This document shows, piece by piece, positions 53,333 to 61,400 of a DNA stretch of 64,000 nt. Made by a program: the position numbers and the translations under genes. How positions within the stretch are numbered: position 1 is the first letter of the stretch; each line of letters opens with the position of its first letter. This DNA is from Streptomyces hiroshimensis. GTDB taxonomy: Bacteria; Actinomycetota; Actinomycetes; Streptomycetales; Streptomycetaceae. Where the stretch lies: assembly GCF_014650335.1 (NCBI RefSeq), contig NZ_BMUT01000003.1, forward strand, positions 166,549-230,548, in the 5' to 3' direction. Under the pieces are notes generated by a model that worked only from the letters and a program-made list of their open reading frames with translations, ran no database searches and had not been told where the DNA came from.

Positions 53333-53935
53333 TCACTTCACGAAGTCCTCCACGACCTCGGGCGGCCACGTCCCGACCTTGAGCACGCCCATGGAGTAGG
53401 CACGGGAGACCAGGGCGGCACGGTTGGGCACCTTCAACTTCCGCAGCAGGCAGGTCACGTGGTACTCGACGCCCTGCCGGCTCAGGTAGAGGCGCGAGGC
53501 CAGGGGGACGGTGGAGACGCCGGCGGCGATGCCTTCGAGGATGCGGGCGTCCATCTCGGAGAGGATCTTCTTCCGGTTGGTGACCACGCGCGTCCCTTCG
53601 GTGTCCCGGGTCGTGGGCATCATGACCAGGATCGCGGTCGTGCCGGGCAGGCCGCCGCGCACCGCGACCGCGGTCAGCGGAACGGTGAAGGGCGGTTCCT
53701 CGCCGGGGCCCACGGCGATGACGGGGGTGACGAAGCGCTGGTGCTTGCCTTCCAGAAGGTGGGAGAACTGGCGCATCAGCGGCTGCCGGACGCTCGGGTG
53801 CACCACGTCGCGGAAGCTGCGGCCGCATATCTCCTCTGAGGAGCCGTTGAACTGCCGGAAGAACTCCTGGTTCGCCTGCTGGATGGTCAGTGCCCTATCG
53901 AGGCTCGCAATGGCGGTAGGGGCTGCATTCGACAA
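53333..53935 (-). CDS. pteF: PAS-LuxR transcriptional activator (PimM/PteF type)
   Basis: A 200-residue protein with an N-terminal PAS domain (AIASLDRALTIQQANQEFFRQF, ICGRSFRDVVHPSV) and a C-terminal LuxR helix-turn-helix (DARILEGIAAGVST, SRQGVEYHVTCLLRKLKVPNR). This small PAS-LuxR architecture is typical of polyene macrolide activators PimM, PteF, AmphRIV and NysRIV. The only reasonable start is a TTG at 53935 with GGGGGAA upstream; no ATG or GTG fits. It probably binds promoters of PKS and tailoring genes here. The symbol follows filipin nomenclature by position and architecture. Confidence 0.9.
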   Translation of the reverse strand: MSNAAPTAIASLDRALTIQQANQEFFRQFNGSSEEICGRSFRDVVHPSVRQPLMRQFSHLLEGKHQRFVTPVIAVGPGEEPPFTVPLTAVAVRGGLPGTTAILVMMPTTRDTEGTRVVTNRKKILSEMDARILEGIAAGVSTVPLASRLYLSRQGVEYHVTCLLRKLKVPNRAALVSRAYSMGVLKVGTWPPEVVEDFVK

Positions 53936-54271
53936 GGGAGGGTTCCCCCTTCAGAAAACTTCATGGAGAGTGGAATTAATCGGAGGCTAGTTAGCGGCGA
54001 GACCCGTGGTCAACGATCCCCCGGCCAGGCAGGCTTAAAGCTGCGGCTCCGCGGCAATGGTTCGGTAGCCGGCCTGCCGGCACTACGGGGTTCGGTACGG
54101 TCGAAGTCGCGCCAGCGCCCCCGCCTTTGCGCCACGCTTGAGGCTCTGCTGCACTCCCCGTTTCACTCCCCCATAAGCGAACTATTACCCGGCGATTACA
54201 CGCCGGTAAAAAGTCGCCGTCTTTTCTCCCGGGGCACGGGAACTCCGGGCCGGCCGCCCCCGGCTGTGCAC
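53936..54271. other. Upstream region of PAS-LuxR gene
   Basis: A 336-base region with no supported gene, bounded by the ferredoxin operon terminator. It must carry the pteF promoter. It contains the inverted repeat at 54185-54209 and AT-richer segments around 53941-53990 and 54170-54230. Confidence 0.5.
54185..54209. promoter_or_regulatory. Inverted repeat upstream of PAS-LuxR gene
   Basis: CCGGCG (54189-54194) and CGCCGG (54201-54206) flank ATTACA, and the match extends outward with TTAC and GTAA at the ends, interrupted by one extra C. It could be an operator or a small hairpin in the pteF leader. No named regulator can be assigned. Confidence 0.4.
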
Positions 54272-54309
54272 GTGGGGGCCGCGACCGTTCACACGGTCGC
54301 GGCCCCCAC
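54272..54309 (-). terminator. Strong hairpin terminator of PKS-P450-ferredoxin operon
   Basis: A perfect 17-bp stem, GTGGGGGCCGCGACCGT with ACGGTCGCGGCCCCCAC, and a 4-base loop, 20 bases after the ferredoxin stop. It separates the biosynthetic operon from the regulator genes. Confidence 0.9.
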
Positions 54310-54329
54310 TGTTTCCTGGTCCCTGCGGC

Positions 54330-54524
54330 TCATTCGCCGGAGATCGTGACCGCCTGGACCGGGCAGGCCATCGGGACGTCGCGCACGCGCGGGTCGCCCG
54401 CCCCGTCCTCCTGGCCCGGGAGCAGGGCGACCACCGCATCGTCGTCCTGGGTGAAGACGCCGGGCGCGGTCATGACGCACTGGCCCGAGCCGATGCACCG
54501 GTCGCGGTCGATGGTGATGCGCAT
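54330..54524 (-). CDS. pteE: 3Fe-4S ferredoxin for cluster P450s
   Basis: A 64-residue ferredoxin. DRDRCIGSGQCVMTAPGVF and a late ACPVQAV give three cluster Cys with Gly or Ser where a fourth would be, the 3Fe-4S pattern of P450 partner ferredoxins in actinobacteria. It sits 11 bases after the second P450 gene and passes electrons to one or both P450s. Filipin clusters have the same P450-ferredoxin order, so pteE is used. Confidence 0.92.
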   Translation of the reverse strand: MRITIDRDRCIGSGQCVMTAPGVFTQDDDAVVALLPGQEDGAGDPRVRDVPMACPVQAVTISGE

Positions 54525-54535
54525 GGCTCCGGCCC

Positions 54536-55750
54536 TCACCAGGTCACGGGGAGCTCGACCGGGCCCTGGGCGTCGTGGCCCGCCTTGATGGGCACCTCGT
54601 CGACGGGTACGGCCAGCCGCAGGCCCGGGATGCGGGTGACGAGCGTGCCCAGGGCGATTTCGATCTCGGCACGTGCGAGGTTCTGCCCGAGGCACTGGTG
54701 GATGCCGTGGCCGAAGCCGACGTGGTGCCGCGCGTTGCGCCGGACGTCGAAGGTGTCGGGGTCCTCGTACGCCTTGGCGTCGCGGTTCATCAGCGAGATG
54801 GAGACCACTACGGCGTCCCCGGCCTTGATGGTCTCGCCGCCGACCTCGATGTCCTCCTTGGCCATCCGGACCATGTAGTCCGAGACGGAGGTGAACCGCA
54901 GCAGTTCCTCGACCGTTCCGGAGATCAGGCCGGGATCGTTGCGCAGCGCTTCGAGCTGCTCGGGGTGTTCGAGGAGCGTGAGGGCGCCGAGGGCGATCGC
55001 GTTGACGGTGGTCTCGTGGCCGGCCACCAGCAGGACCAGCGCGATCATGACCACCTCGTTGTGGTCCAGTGCGCCTTCTTCGAGCTGACGTGCAATCAGC
55101 TCGTCCAGCAGGCCGTCGCCGGGTTCGGCCTGCTTCTTCGCGACCAGGCCGTGCAGGTAGCCGTACAGCGCGGCGAAGGCCGCGTCGGCCTCCGCCGAGG
55201 TCGCGGCGCCCACGAAGTCGCGCGAACGCTCCTCGAAGAAGTCGTGGTCGCCGTACGGGACGCCGAGCAGCTCGCAGATCGCCATCGAGGGCACGGGCAG
55301 GGCGAAGGCCGACACCAGATCCGCGGTCGGCCCCTTCTCCAGCATGTCGTCCAGCAGCCGGTCGACGAGGTCCTGGATCAGGGGGCGCATGGCGGCCATG
55401 CGCTTGACGCCGAAGCTGGGTATCAGCATGCGCCGCTGCCGGGCGTGCTCGGGGTCGTCGACGCCGATCAGCGGGAACGCGAGGCCGCCGCGGTCCTCCG
55501 TGCGCTGCACGACGACGGGGAAGACCGGGTGGCCCCAGTCGGAGGACAGCCGGGGGTCGGCGAGCAGCGCGCGCCCTTCGGCGTGCCCCGTCACCATCCA
55601 CGCCGGGCGGCCGTCGAACAGCTCCACCCGCGACAGCGGGCCCTGCCCCCGCCCGTCCGCGTACACCTTCGGCGGCTGGTACGGGCAGGTCCGGTCCTGG
55701 GGGAAGGAGAGGTCCGGCGACCCGGTGGGGCGGATATCGGTCTCGGTCAT
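54536..55750 (-). CDS. Cytochrome P450, CYP105D-like
   Basis: A 404-residue P450. I-helix LLVAGHETTVNAI, ExxR in VEELLRF-type context, and heme loop FGHGIHQCLGQNLAR with the Cys ligand. The N-terminus (FPQDRTCPYQPPKVY) and GVDDPEHARQRRMLIPSFGVKR resemble the CYP105D group, which includes the filipin C1'-hydroxylase CYP105D6. I infer side-chain or macrolactone hydroxylation of a filipin-like product. ATG 55750 has AAAGG seven bases upstream; 83 bases separate it from the preceding P450. Confidence 0.9.
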   Translation of the reverse strand: MTETDIRPTGSPDLSFPQDRTCPYQPPKVYADGRGQGPLSRVELFDGRPAWMVTGHAEGRALLADPRLSSDWGHPVFPVVVQRTEDRGGLAFPLIGVDDPEHARQRRMLIPSFGVKRMAAMRPLIQDLVDRLLDDMLEKGPTADLVSAFALPVPSMAICELLGVPYGDHDFFEERSRDFVGAATSAEADAAFAALYGYLHGLVAKKQAEPGDGLLDELIARQLEEGALDHNEVVMIALVLLVAGHETTVNAIALGALTLLEHPEQLEALRNDPGLISGTVEELLRFTSVSDYMVRMAKEDIEVGGETIKAGDAVVVSISLMNRDAKAYEDPDTFDVRRNARHHVGFGHGIHQCLGQNLARAEIEIALGTLVTRIPGLRLAVPVDEVPIKAGHDAQGPVELPVTW

Positions 55751-55833
55751 GTCGTGCCTTTCAAACGATCAGCGAAGCCATCATTCATGGATACGGGCGA
55801 GTCAATTCGGTCCGCCGGCAGGGCCTTTCGCAG

Positions 55834-57033
55834 TCACCAGGTGACGGGGAGCTCGTGCACGCCGTAGAAGACCATGTCGGTGCGGAAGCGGAGCTCCTCG
55901 ACGGGCTTGGCCAGGCGCAGCGTCGGGAAGCGCCGGAACAGGGTCTCGAAGACGATCTGGAGCTCGATCCGGGCGAGCTGCTGGCCTATGCACTGATGGG
56001 CGCCGAAGCCGAAGGCCAGGTGCGGAGCGGGGCGGCGGGTGATGTCGAAGCGCTCCGGGTCCTCCACGAAGGCGGGGTCGAAGTCGGCGGCCAGGACGTG
56101 CGCGACGACCTGCTCGCCCTCGGCGATGCGCACGCCGCCGAGCTCCACGTCCTCGGTGGCGACGCGCTCGCCGCCGAACTGGCCGATGGTGAGGTAGCGC
56201 AGCAGCTCCTCGACCGTGTTGCCGATCAGCGACGGGTCCTCGCGGAGCAGGGCCAGCTGGTCGGGCCGGTCGAGGAGGAGCGCCGCGCCGAGGCCGATCA
56301 TGCAGGCGGTGGTGTCGTGGGCCGCGATCAGCAGGGTGCCGGCCGCGTTCATGAGGAACATGTCGTCGACGACGCCGTCGGTGTCCTCGGTGGTGATCAG
56401 CGCCGAGATCAGGTCGTCGCCGGGGTTGGCGCGGCGCTCCTGGACGAGCTGGTAGAGCAGCCCGCCCAGGCGCATGCCGGCGGCCTCGGTGGCGGCGACG
56501 TCCTGGTCGACGCGCATCATCGCCTCGGCGATCTCCTGGAACTCCGCCCGCCGCTCGACCGGGACGCCGAACAGGTCGGAGATCACCATGGACGGCACCG
56601 GGTTGGCGAAGGTCTTCACCAGGTCGACGGGGCCGCTCTGGGCCTCGATGGCGTCGAGGTGCTCGTCGACGATGCGCTGGATGTTCGGCCGGAGCGCCTG
56701 CATGCGCCGGACGGTGAACTCCTTGGCGAGCAGCTTGCGGTCGGCGGTGTGCTCCGGCTCGTCCTGCCACAGCAGGCTGCCGCGGCCGGGCTTCTGGGTG
56801 ACGACGCCGTCCTGGGTGTGCAGCGCGTGGGGCACCTGGACGCTGAACGACGGGTCGCGCAGCAGGGCGCGGACCTGCTCGTAGCCGGTCACCAGCCACG
56901 CCTCCCGGCCGCTGGTGAAGGTGGCCCGGGTGACCGGGGCGGCCTCCCGGATGTCGGCGAGGCCGTCCGGCGGCAGGAACGGGCAGCTGCGGGCCTTGGG
57001 GACGGCGGGCGCGCCGGCGGTGGGCTGGGACAT
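55834..57033 (-). CDS. Cytochrome P450, CYP105P-like
   Basis: A 399-residue P450. I-helix LLIAAHDTTACMI, heme loop FGFGAHQCIGQQLAR with the Cys ligand, and a start SCPFLPPDGLADIREAAPV. The sequence strongly recalls CYP105P1, the filipin C26-hydroxylase, from memory and without alignment. ATG 57033 has AAGGAGA just upstream. It follows the carboxylase/reductase gene by 54 bases. The exact site of hydroxylation should be taken as tentative. Confidence 0.9.
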   Translation of the reverse strand: MSQPTAGAPAVPKARSCPFLPPDGLADIREAAPVTRATFTSGREAWLVTGYEQVRALLRDPSFSVQVPHALHTQDGVVTQKPGRGSLLWQDEPEHTADRKLLAKEFTVRRMQALRPNIQRIVDEHLDAIEAQSGPVDLVKTFANPVPSMVISDLFGVPVERRAEFQEIAEAMMRVDQDVAATEAAGMRLGGLLYQLVQERRANPGDDLISALITTEDTDGVVDDMFLMNAAGTLLIAAHDTTACMIGLGAALLLDRPDQLALLREDPSLIGNTVEELLRYLTIGQFGGERVATEDVELGGVRIAEGEQVVAHVLAADFDPAFVEDPERFDITRRPAPHLAFGFGAHQCIGQQLARIELQIVFETLFRRFPTLRLAKPVEELRFRTDMVFYGVHELPVTW

Positions 57034-57087
57034 GACTCTCCTTGCACTTGCTGATGGGAGGGGGAGGGTTCGCAGGGCCGAAAGCGG

Positions 57088-58344
57088 TCAGGCGGCGGGG
57101 AGTTCGAGTGTCGTCTCGCCGCGGCGGGGGGCGTTCACGAGGACGGCCATGTTCCCGGAGGGGTGCACGTTGTCGTGCATCATCTGGTGCATGCGCCCGA
57201 TGTCCTCGAAGCCTTCGCAGGCGGACAGGCAGGGGTCGAGCATGCCGGCGCCGACGAGGTTGATGACCTCGCGGCACTGGCGGGTGTCGGCGTAGTGCGA
57301 GCCCTGGAGGCGCTTGGAGCGCATCCACAGGTGGCGCAGGTCGACGTCGCCGTTGTAGCCGGAGGTGCCGCCGCAGATCACCACCATGCCGGCGTTGTCG
57401 CACAGGTACATCGAGGTCGGCAGGGTGTCCTGGCCGCTGTGTTCCAGCACGATCCGCGGGGACTTGCGTTCGCCGAGGATCTCCCAGATCTTCTTGCCGA
57501 TGCCGCGGGCGCCGCGCAGGAACCGCGCCGACCCCTCGGCGTCCCCGACGTCGGGCAGCCGGCCCCAGTGGTCGAAGTCGCGGCGGTTGATGGTGCCCTC
57601 GGCCCCGAGGCGGCGGCAGTACGCGGCGCGGTCCTCGTCGGAGACCACGGCGATGGGGACGCCACCGGCCAGCCTGACGAGCTGGATGGCCATCGAGCCG
57701 AGGCCGCCCGCACCGCCCCAGATGAGGACGGGGTCGCCGGGGCGGACCGTGTTGCCCTGCCAGCCGAACAGCTGCCGGTAGGCGGTGGGCCCGGTGAGGA
57801 GGAAGGCGGCCGCCTTCTCCCACGACAGGCCGGCGGGCTTGGGGTGGCACTGGTACTCGTCGACCCGGCAGAACTGGGCGAAGGAGCCGTAGTTGGTCTC
57901 GTAGCCCCAGGCCTTGATGCTCTCCGAGACCAGCGGGTCGGTGCCCAGCCGGATGTCCTCGGCGGTCTCGTCCCACTGGCCGCTGGTGACCAGCACCTGG
58001 TCCCCGACCTTGACGTTGCGGACGCCTTCGCCGACGGCCCACACCACGCCGGAGGCCTCCGAGCCGCCGATGTGGAAGTCCTCGGGCTGCCCCTGGCGCT
58101 GCCGCATCCCGATGACGTCGACCGGCGTGCCCAGCGAGGACCATACGTTGTTGTAGTTGATGCCGGCGGCCATCACGTAGACCAGCACCTGGCCCCGGCC
58201 CACGGCGGGGGTGTCGACGACCTCGGTGCGGAACGCCTGCTTCGGCTGACCGAAGCGGCTCTGCCGGATCACCGAGGCGTACATCTGCCGCGGGACCTCG
58301 CCGAGCGGCGGGGTCTCACCGATCTCGTAGAGCGCCTTCGTCAT
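57088..58344 (-). CDS. pteB: Crotonyl-CoA carboxylase/reductase (extender-unit supply)
   Basis: A 418-residue medium-chain dehydrogenase of the CCR group: VMAAGINYNNVWSSLGTPVD, HIGGSEASGVVWAVGEG, NYGSFAQFC, FLLTGPTAYRQLFGW and the NADPH loop WGGAGGLGSMAIQL. CCRs reductively carboxylate 2-enoyl-CoAs to alkylmalonyl-CoAs. In the filipin cluster PteB acts on 2-octenoyl-CoA to give hexylmalonyl-CoA. A product of that kind fits the neighbouring terminal PKS module with its unusual AT motif. ATG 58344 has GGGAGA seven bases upstream; it follows the PKS stop by 61 bases. Confidence 0.92.
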   Translation of the reverse strand: MTKALYEIGETPPLGEVPRQMYASVIRQSRFGQPKQAFRTEVVDTPAVGRGQVLVYVMAAGINYNNVWSSLGTPVDVIGMRQRQGQPEDFHIGGSEASGVVWAVGEGVRNVKVGDQVLVTSGQWDETAEDIRLGTDPLVSESIKAWGYETNYGSFAQFCRVDEYQCHPKPAGLSWEKAAAFLLTGPTAYRQLFGWQGNTVRPGDPVLIWGGAGGLGSMAIQLVRLAGGVPIAVVSDEDRAAYCRRLGAEGTINRRDFDHWGRLPDVGDAEGSARFLRGARGIGKKIWEILGERKSPRIVLEHSGQDTLPTSMYLCDNAGMVVICGGTSGYNGDVDLRHLWMRSKRLQGSHYADTRQCREVINLVGAGMLDPCLSACEGFEDIGRMHQMMHDNVHPSGNMAVLVNAPRRGETTLELPAA

Positions 58345-58405
58345 GTCTGTCTCCCACATCTGCTCTGTCCGGTCCGGGTGCTCGCGGTGATCGCGGGCCC
58401 GGTCA

Positions 58406-61400
58406 TCAGGTCGTTGCGTCCGGAGGGACGGCGGGGCCGGACGGATCCGTGACGACGTCCGCCAGCCAGGACTCCACCGCCGCCGCGGTGGTGCCGGCGT
58501 GGTCCTCCATCATCGAGTAGTGGTTCCCGGCCACTTCGACGGTCGTGCCGACGTGCTCGGGAGGTGCCGCGCGCCCGTCGCCGTCCGTCGCGCCGGCCGC
58601 CGGCATGGGCTCGCTCGCCCGCACGAGCAGGGTCGGCGCGCCGATCTCCGGCGCGGCCCAGTCGTCGAACAGGTGCATGTAGCGGCCCATGGCGGTGAGC
58701 TGTTCGCCGCCGGACCTCATGAAGTCCAGGCGCTGCGACTGCGCTTGGGCCATGGCGTTGAGCACCTGGCGGTCGAAGGGGATCTCGCGGCTGAAGCTGT
58801 CGACCATCACCACGGCCACGGGCTTCTCTCCCATGGCCTCCAGGCGGGCCGCCACGCCGTGGGCGATCCAGCCGCCCGAGGAGTAGCCGAGCAGGACGAC
58901 GGGCTTGCCGCCGGCGCATTCCAGCACGGTGCGCGCGTGCAGGCGGAGCACGGCGTCCACGTCGGACGGGACGGGCTCGCCCTTCTCGTAGCCGGGGTGG
59001 GTCAGCGCCCACATGTCCATCCGGTCGCGGAAGGGGGCGGCGAACCGCGCGTACTGGTGCGCCCCGGCCGGTACGACGTACGGCGAGAAGCACATCAGCG
59101 CGAAGGGGCTGTCTCCTTGCGAGAAGCGCACCGGGGCGGGCGGCCGGTCCAGTTCCTCGGGCCGCTCGAAGGAGCGCCGGAAGCGGGCCGCCTCCATCAG
59201 CATCCCCATGGCCTCGGCAGCCGTCCCGTTCTCGCTCGCGTGCTGGTAGAGCTGCACCAGCATGTCGGCCGGCCGCTCCTCCTCCGCGGCGCCGCGGCCC
59301 GCGCTGCCGAGCTTCGTCAGCAGGTGCTTGGCGAGCTTCGCGGGCGTGGGGTGGTCGAAGGCCAGTCCTGCCGGCAGCTTGAGACCGGTGGCCGCCGACA
59401 GGCGCCGCCGCAGGTCGATCGCGGTGAGCGAGTCGAAGCCCAGCTCCAGGAACTGCGCGGTGGGCTGCACGTCCTCGGCCGACGCGTGGCCGAGGACCAC
59501 GGCGCTCTGGGAGCGGATGTGCTCCAGCAGCCGCTCCTCCTGCTCGGCCGGGGCGAGTCCGGCGAGTTCGGCCGCCAGACCCGCGTCGGCGCCGGTCTCC
59601 TCGACCGCGGCCTGCTCGGCCTCCAGGATCCGCTGTACGTCCGGCAGGTCGGCCAGCAGCGGGCTGGGCCGTCCCACGGTGAAGGCGGGCAGGAACTTCT
59701 CCCAGTCGATCGGGGCGACGGTCAGGGCCGCCTCGTCGTGTTCGACCGCCTGGTGCAGTGCGGAGATGGCCAGCTCGGGGGCCATGAATCCCAGGCCCCG
59801 CTTCTCGCCGCGCTCTTGGACCGCCTCGTCGACCATGCCGCCGCCGGCCCAGCCGCCCCAGGCGAGAGAGGTCGCGGTCAGGCCGCGGGCCCGCCGCCGC
59901 AGTGCCAGGGCGTCGAGGAAGGCGTTGGCGGAGGCGTAGGAGGCCTGTCCGCCGCTGCCCCAGACGCCGGCGCCGGAGGCGAAGAGGACGAACGCGTCCA
60001 GCTCACGGCCGTCGAGCAGCTCGTCCAGGTGGACGGCGCCGGTGACCTTGGAGGCCGCGGCCTCGGCGAACTCGTCGAGGCCGGCGTGGGTCAGCATGGA
60101 CGACCGTGCCGTGCCGGCGGCGTGCAGGACCGCGGTGAGCGGGTGCCAGTCCTCGATGCCGGCGAGCAGCCGCGCGACCGCTTCGCGGTCGGCGATGTCG
60201 CAGGCGGCGATGGTGACTTCGGCACCGAGGGCGGTCAGCTCCGCGTGCAGTTCCTGCGCGCCGGGGGCGTCGGGCCCGCTCCTGCTGGTCAGCACCAGGT
60301 GCTGGGCTCCCGCCCCGGCGAGCCAGCGGGCGAGGTTGCGGCCCACGCCGCCGGTTCCGCCGGTGACCAGGACGGTGCCGCGGGGCCGCCACGGCGTGGC
60401 GGGCTCGGCGTCGGCGGGCCGTGCGCGGACCATGCGGCGGCCGAACACGCCGTCGGCGCGTACGGCGAGCTGGTCCTCGTCGTGCTGGGCCAGCACTCCG
60501 GCCAGGCGGCGCAGTGCGTGCTCGTCCAGTTCCTCGGGCAGGTCGACCAGGCCGCCCCAGCGCCGGGGCAGTTCCAGCGCGGCGACGAGGCCCAGGCCCC
60601 ACAGCTGTGCCTGGTCGGCGTCGCGCAGCGGGTCGGAGGCGCCGGTGGACACGGCGCCGCGGGTCGCGCACCACAGCGGTGCCTGGACGTCCAGGTCGCC
60701 CAGTGCCTGCAGCAGGGTCACGGTCGCGGCGAGGCTCGCCGACAGCGTCGGGTGGGCCGGGTGCAGGCCGGGTGCGAGGCCGAGCATCGAGAGGACTCCG
60801 GCGGGCTGTTCGGTGCCGAGCTCCTCGGCGAGCCGGTTCGCGGCGTCCGCGCGGTCGCAGTCGACGGGGAGTTCGACGACGCGCACCTTGGCGCCGTGGG
60901 CACCGAGCACGCCGACGACGCAGGGCGCCCACTCCTCGTCGGCCAGTCCGGCAGGAAGGACGGCGAGCCACAGGCCGTCCAGGTCCGGGGCCGCCGGGGC
61001 GTCGGTCAGCTGCCGGAAGGCGACGCGGTAGCGCCAGCCGTCCACCGTGGACTTCTCGCGGCTGCGGCGGCGCCAGGCGGACAGCACGGGCAGGGCAGGG
61101 CCGATGAGGGCGGCGTCGTCCGCCCCGAGCTCACCGGCGAGCGCGGACAGGTCCGCGTCCTCCACCAGATCCCAGAACCGGGCCTCGACCGGATCGGTTC
61201 CCGCGGGTTCCGGGTCGGCGCCCTCCAGCCAGTAGCGCTGCCGCTGGAACGCGTACGTCGGCAGGTCCACGCGCTGTTCGGGATGCCCGGCGAAGGGGAC
61301 CGTCCAGTCCACGTGCACGCCGTTGACGTGCAGTTCGGAGACGGAGCGCAGGAAGCGGTCCATGCCGCCCTGGTCCCTGCGCAGCGACGCGCCGGTCACG

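Noticed and set aside
53936..53955. Partial dyad GGGAGGGTTCCC near the PAS-LuxR start as an operator
   Set aside because: It coincides with the ribosome binding site region and lacks full symmetry, so it is better explained as part of the translation signal.
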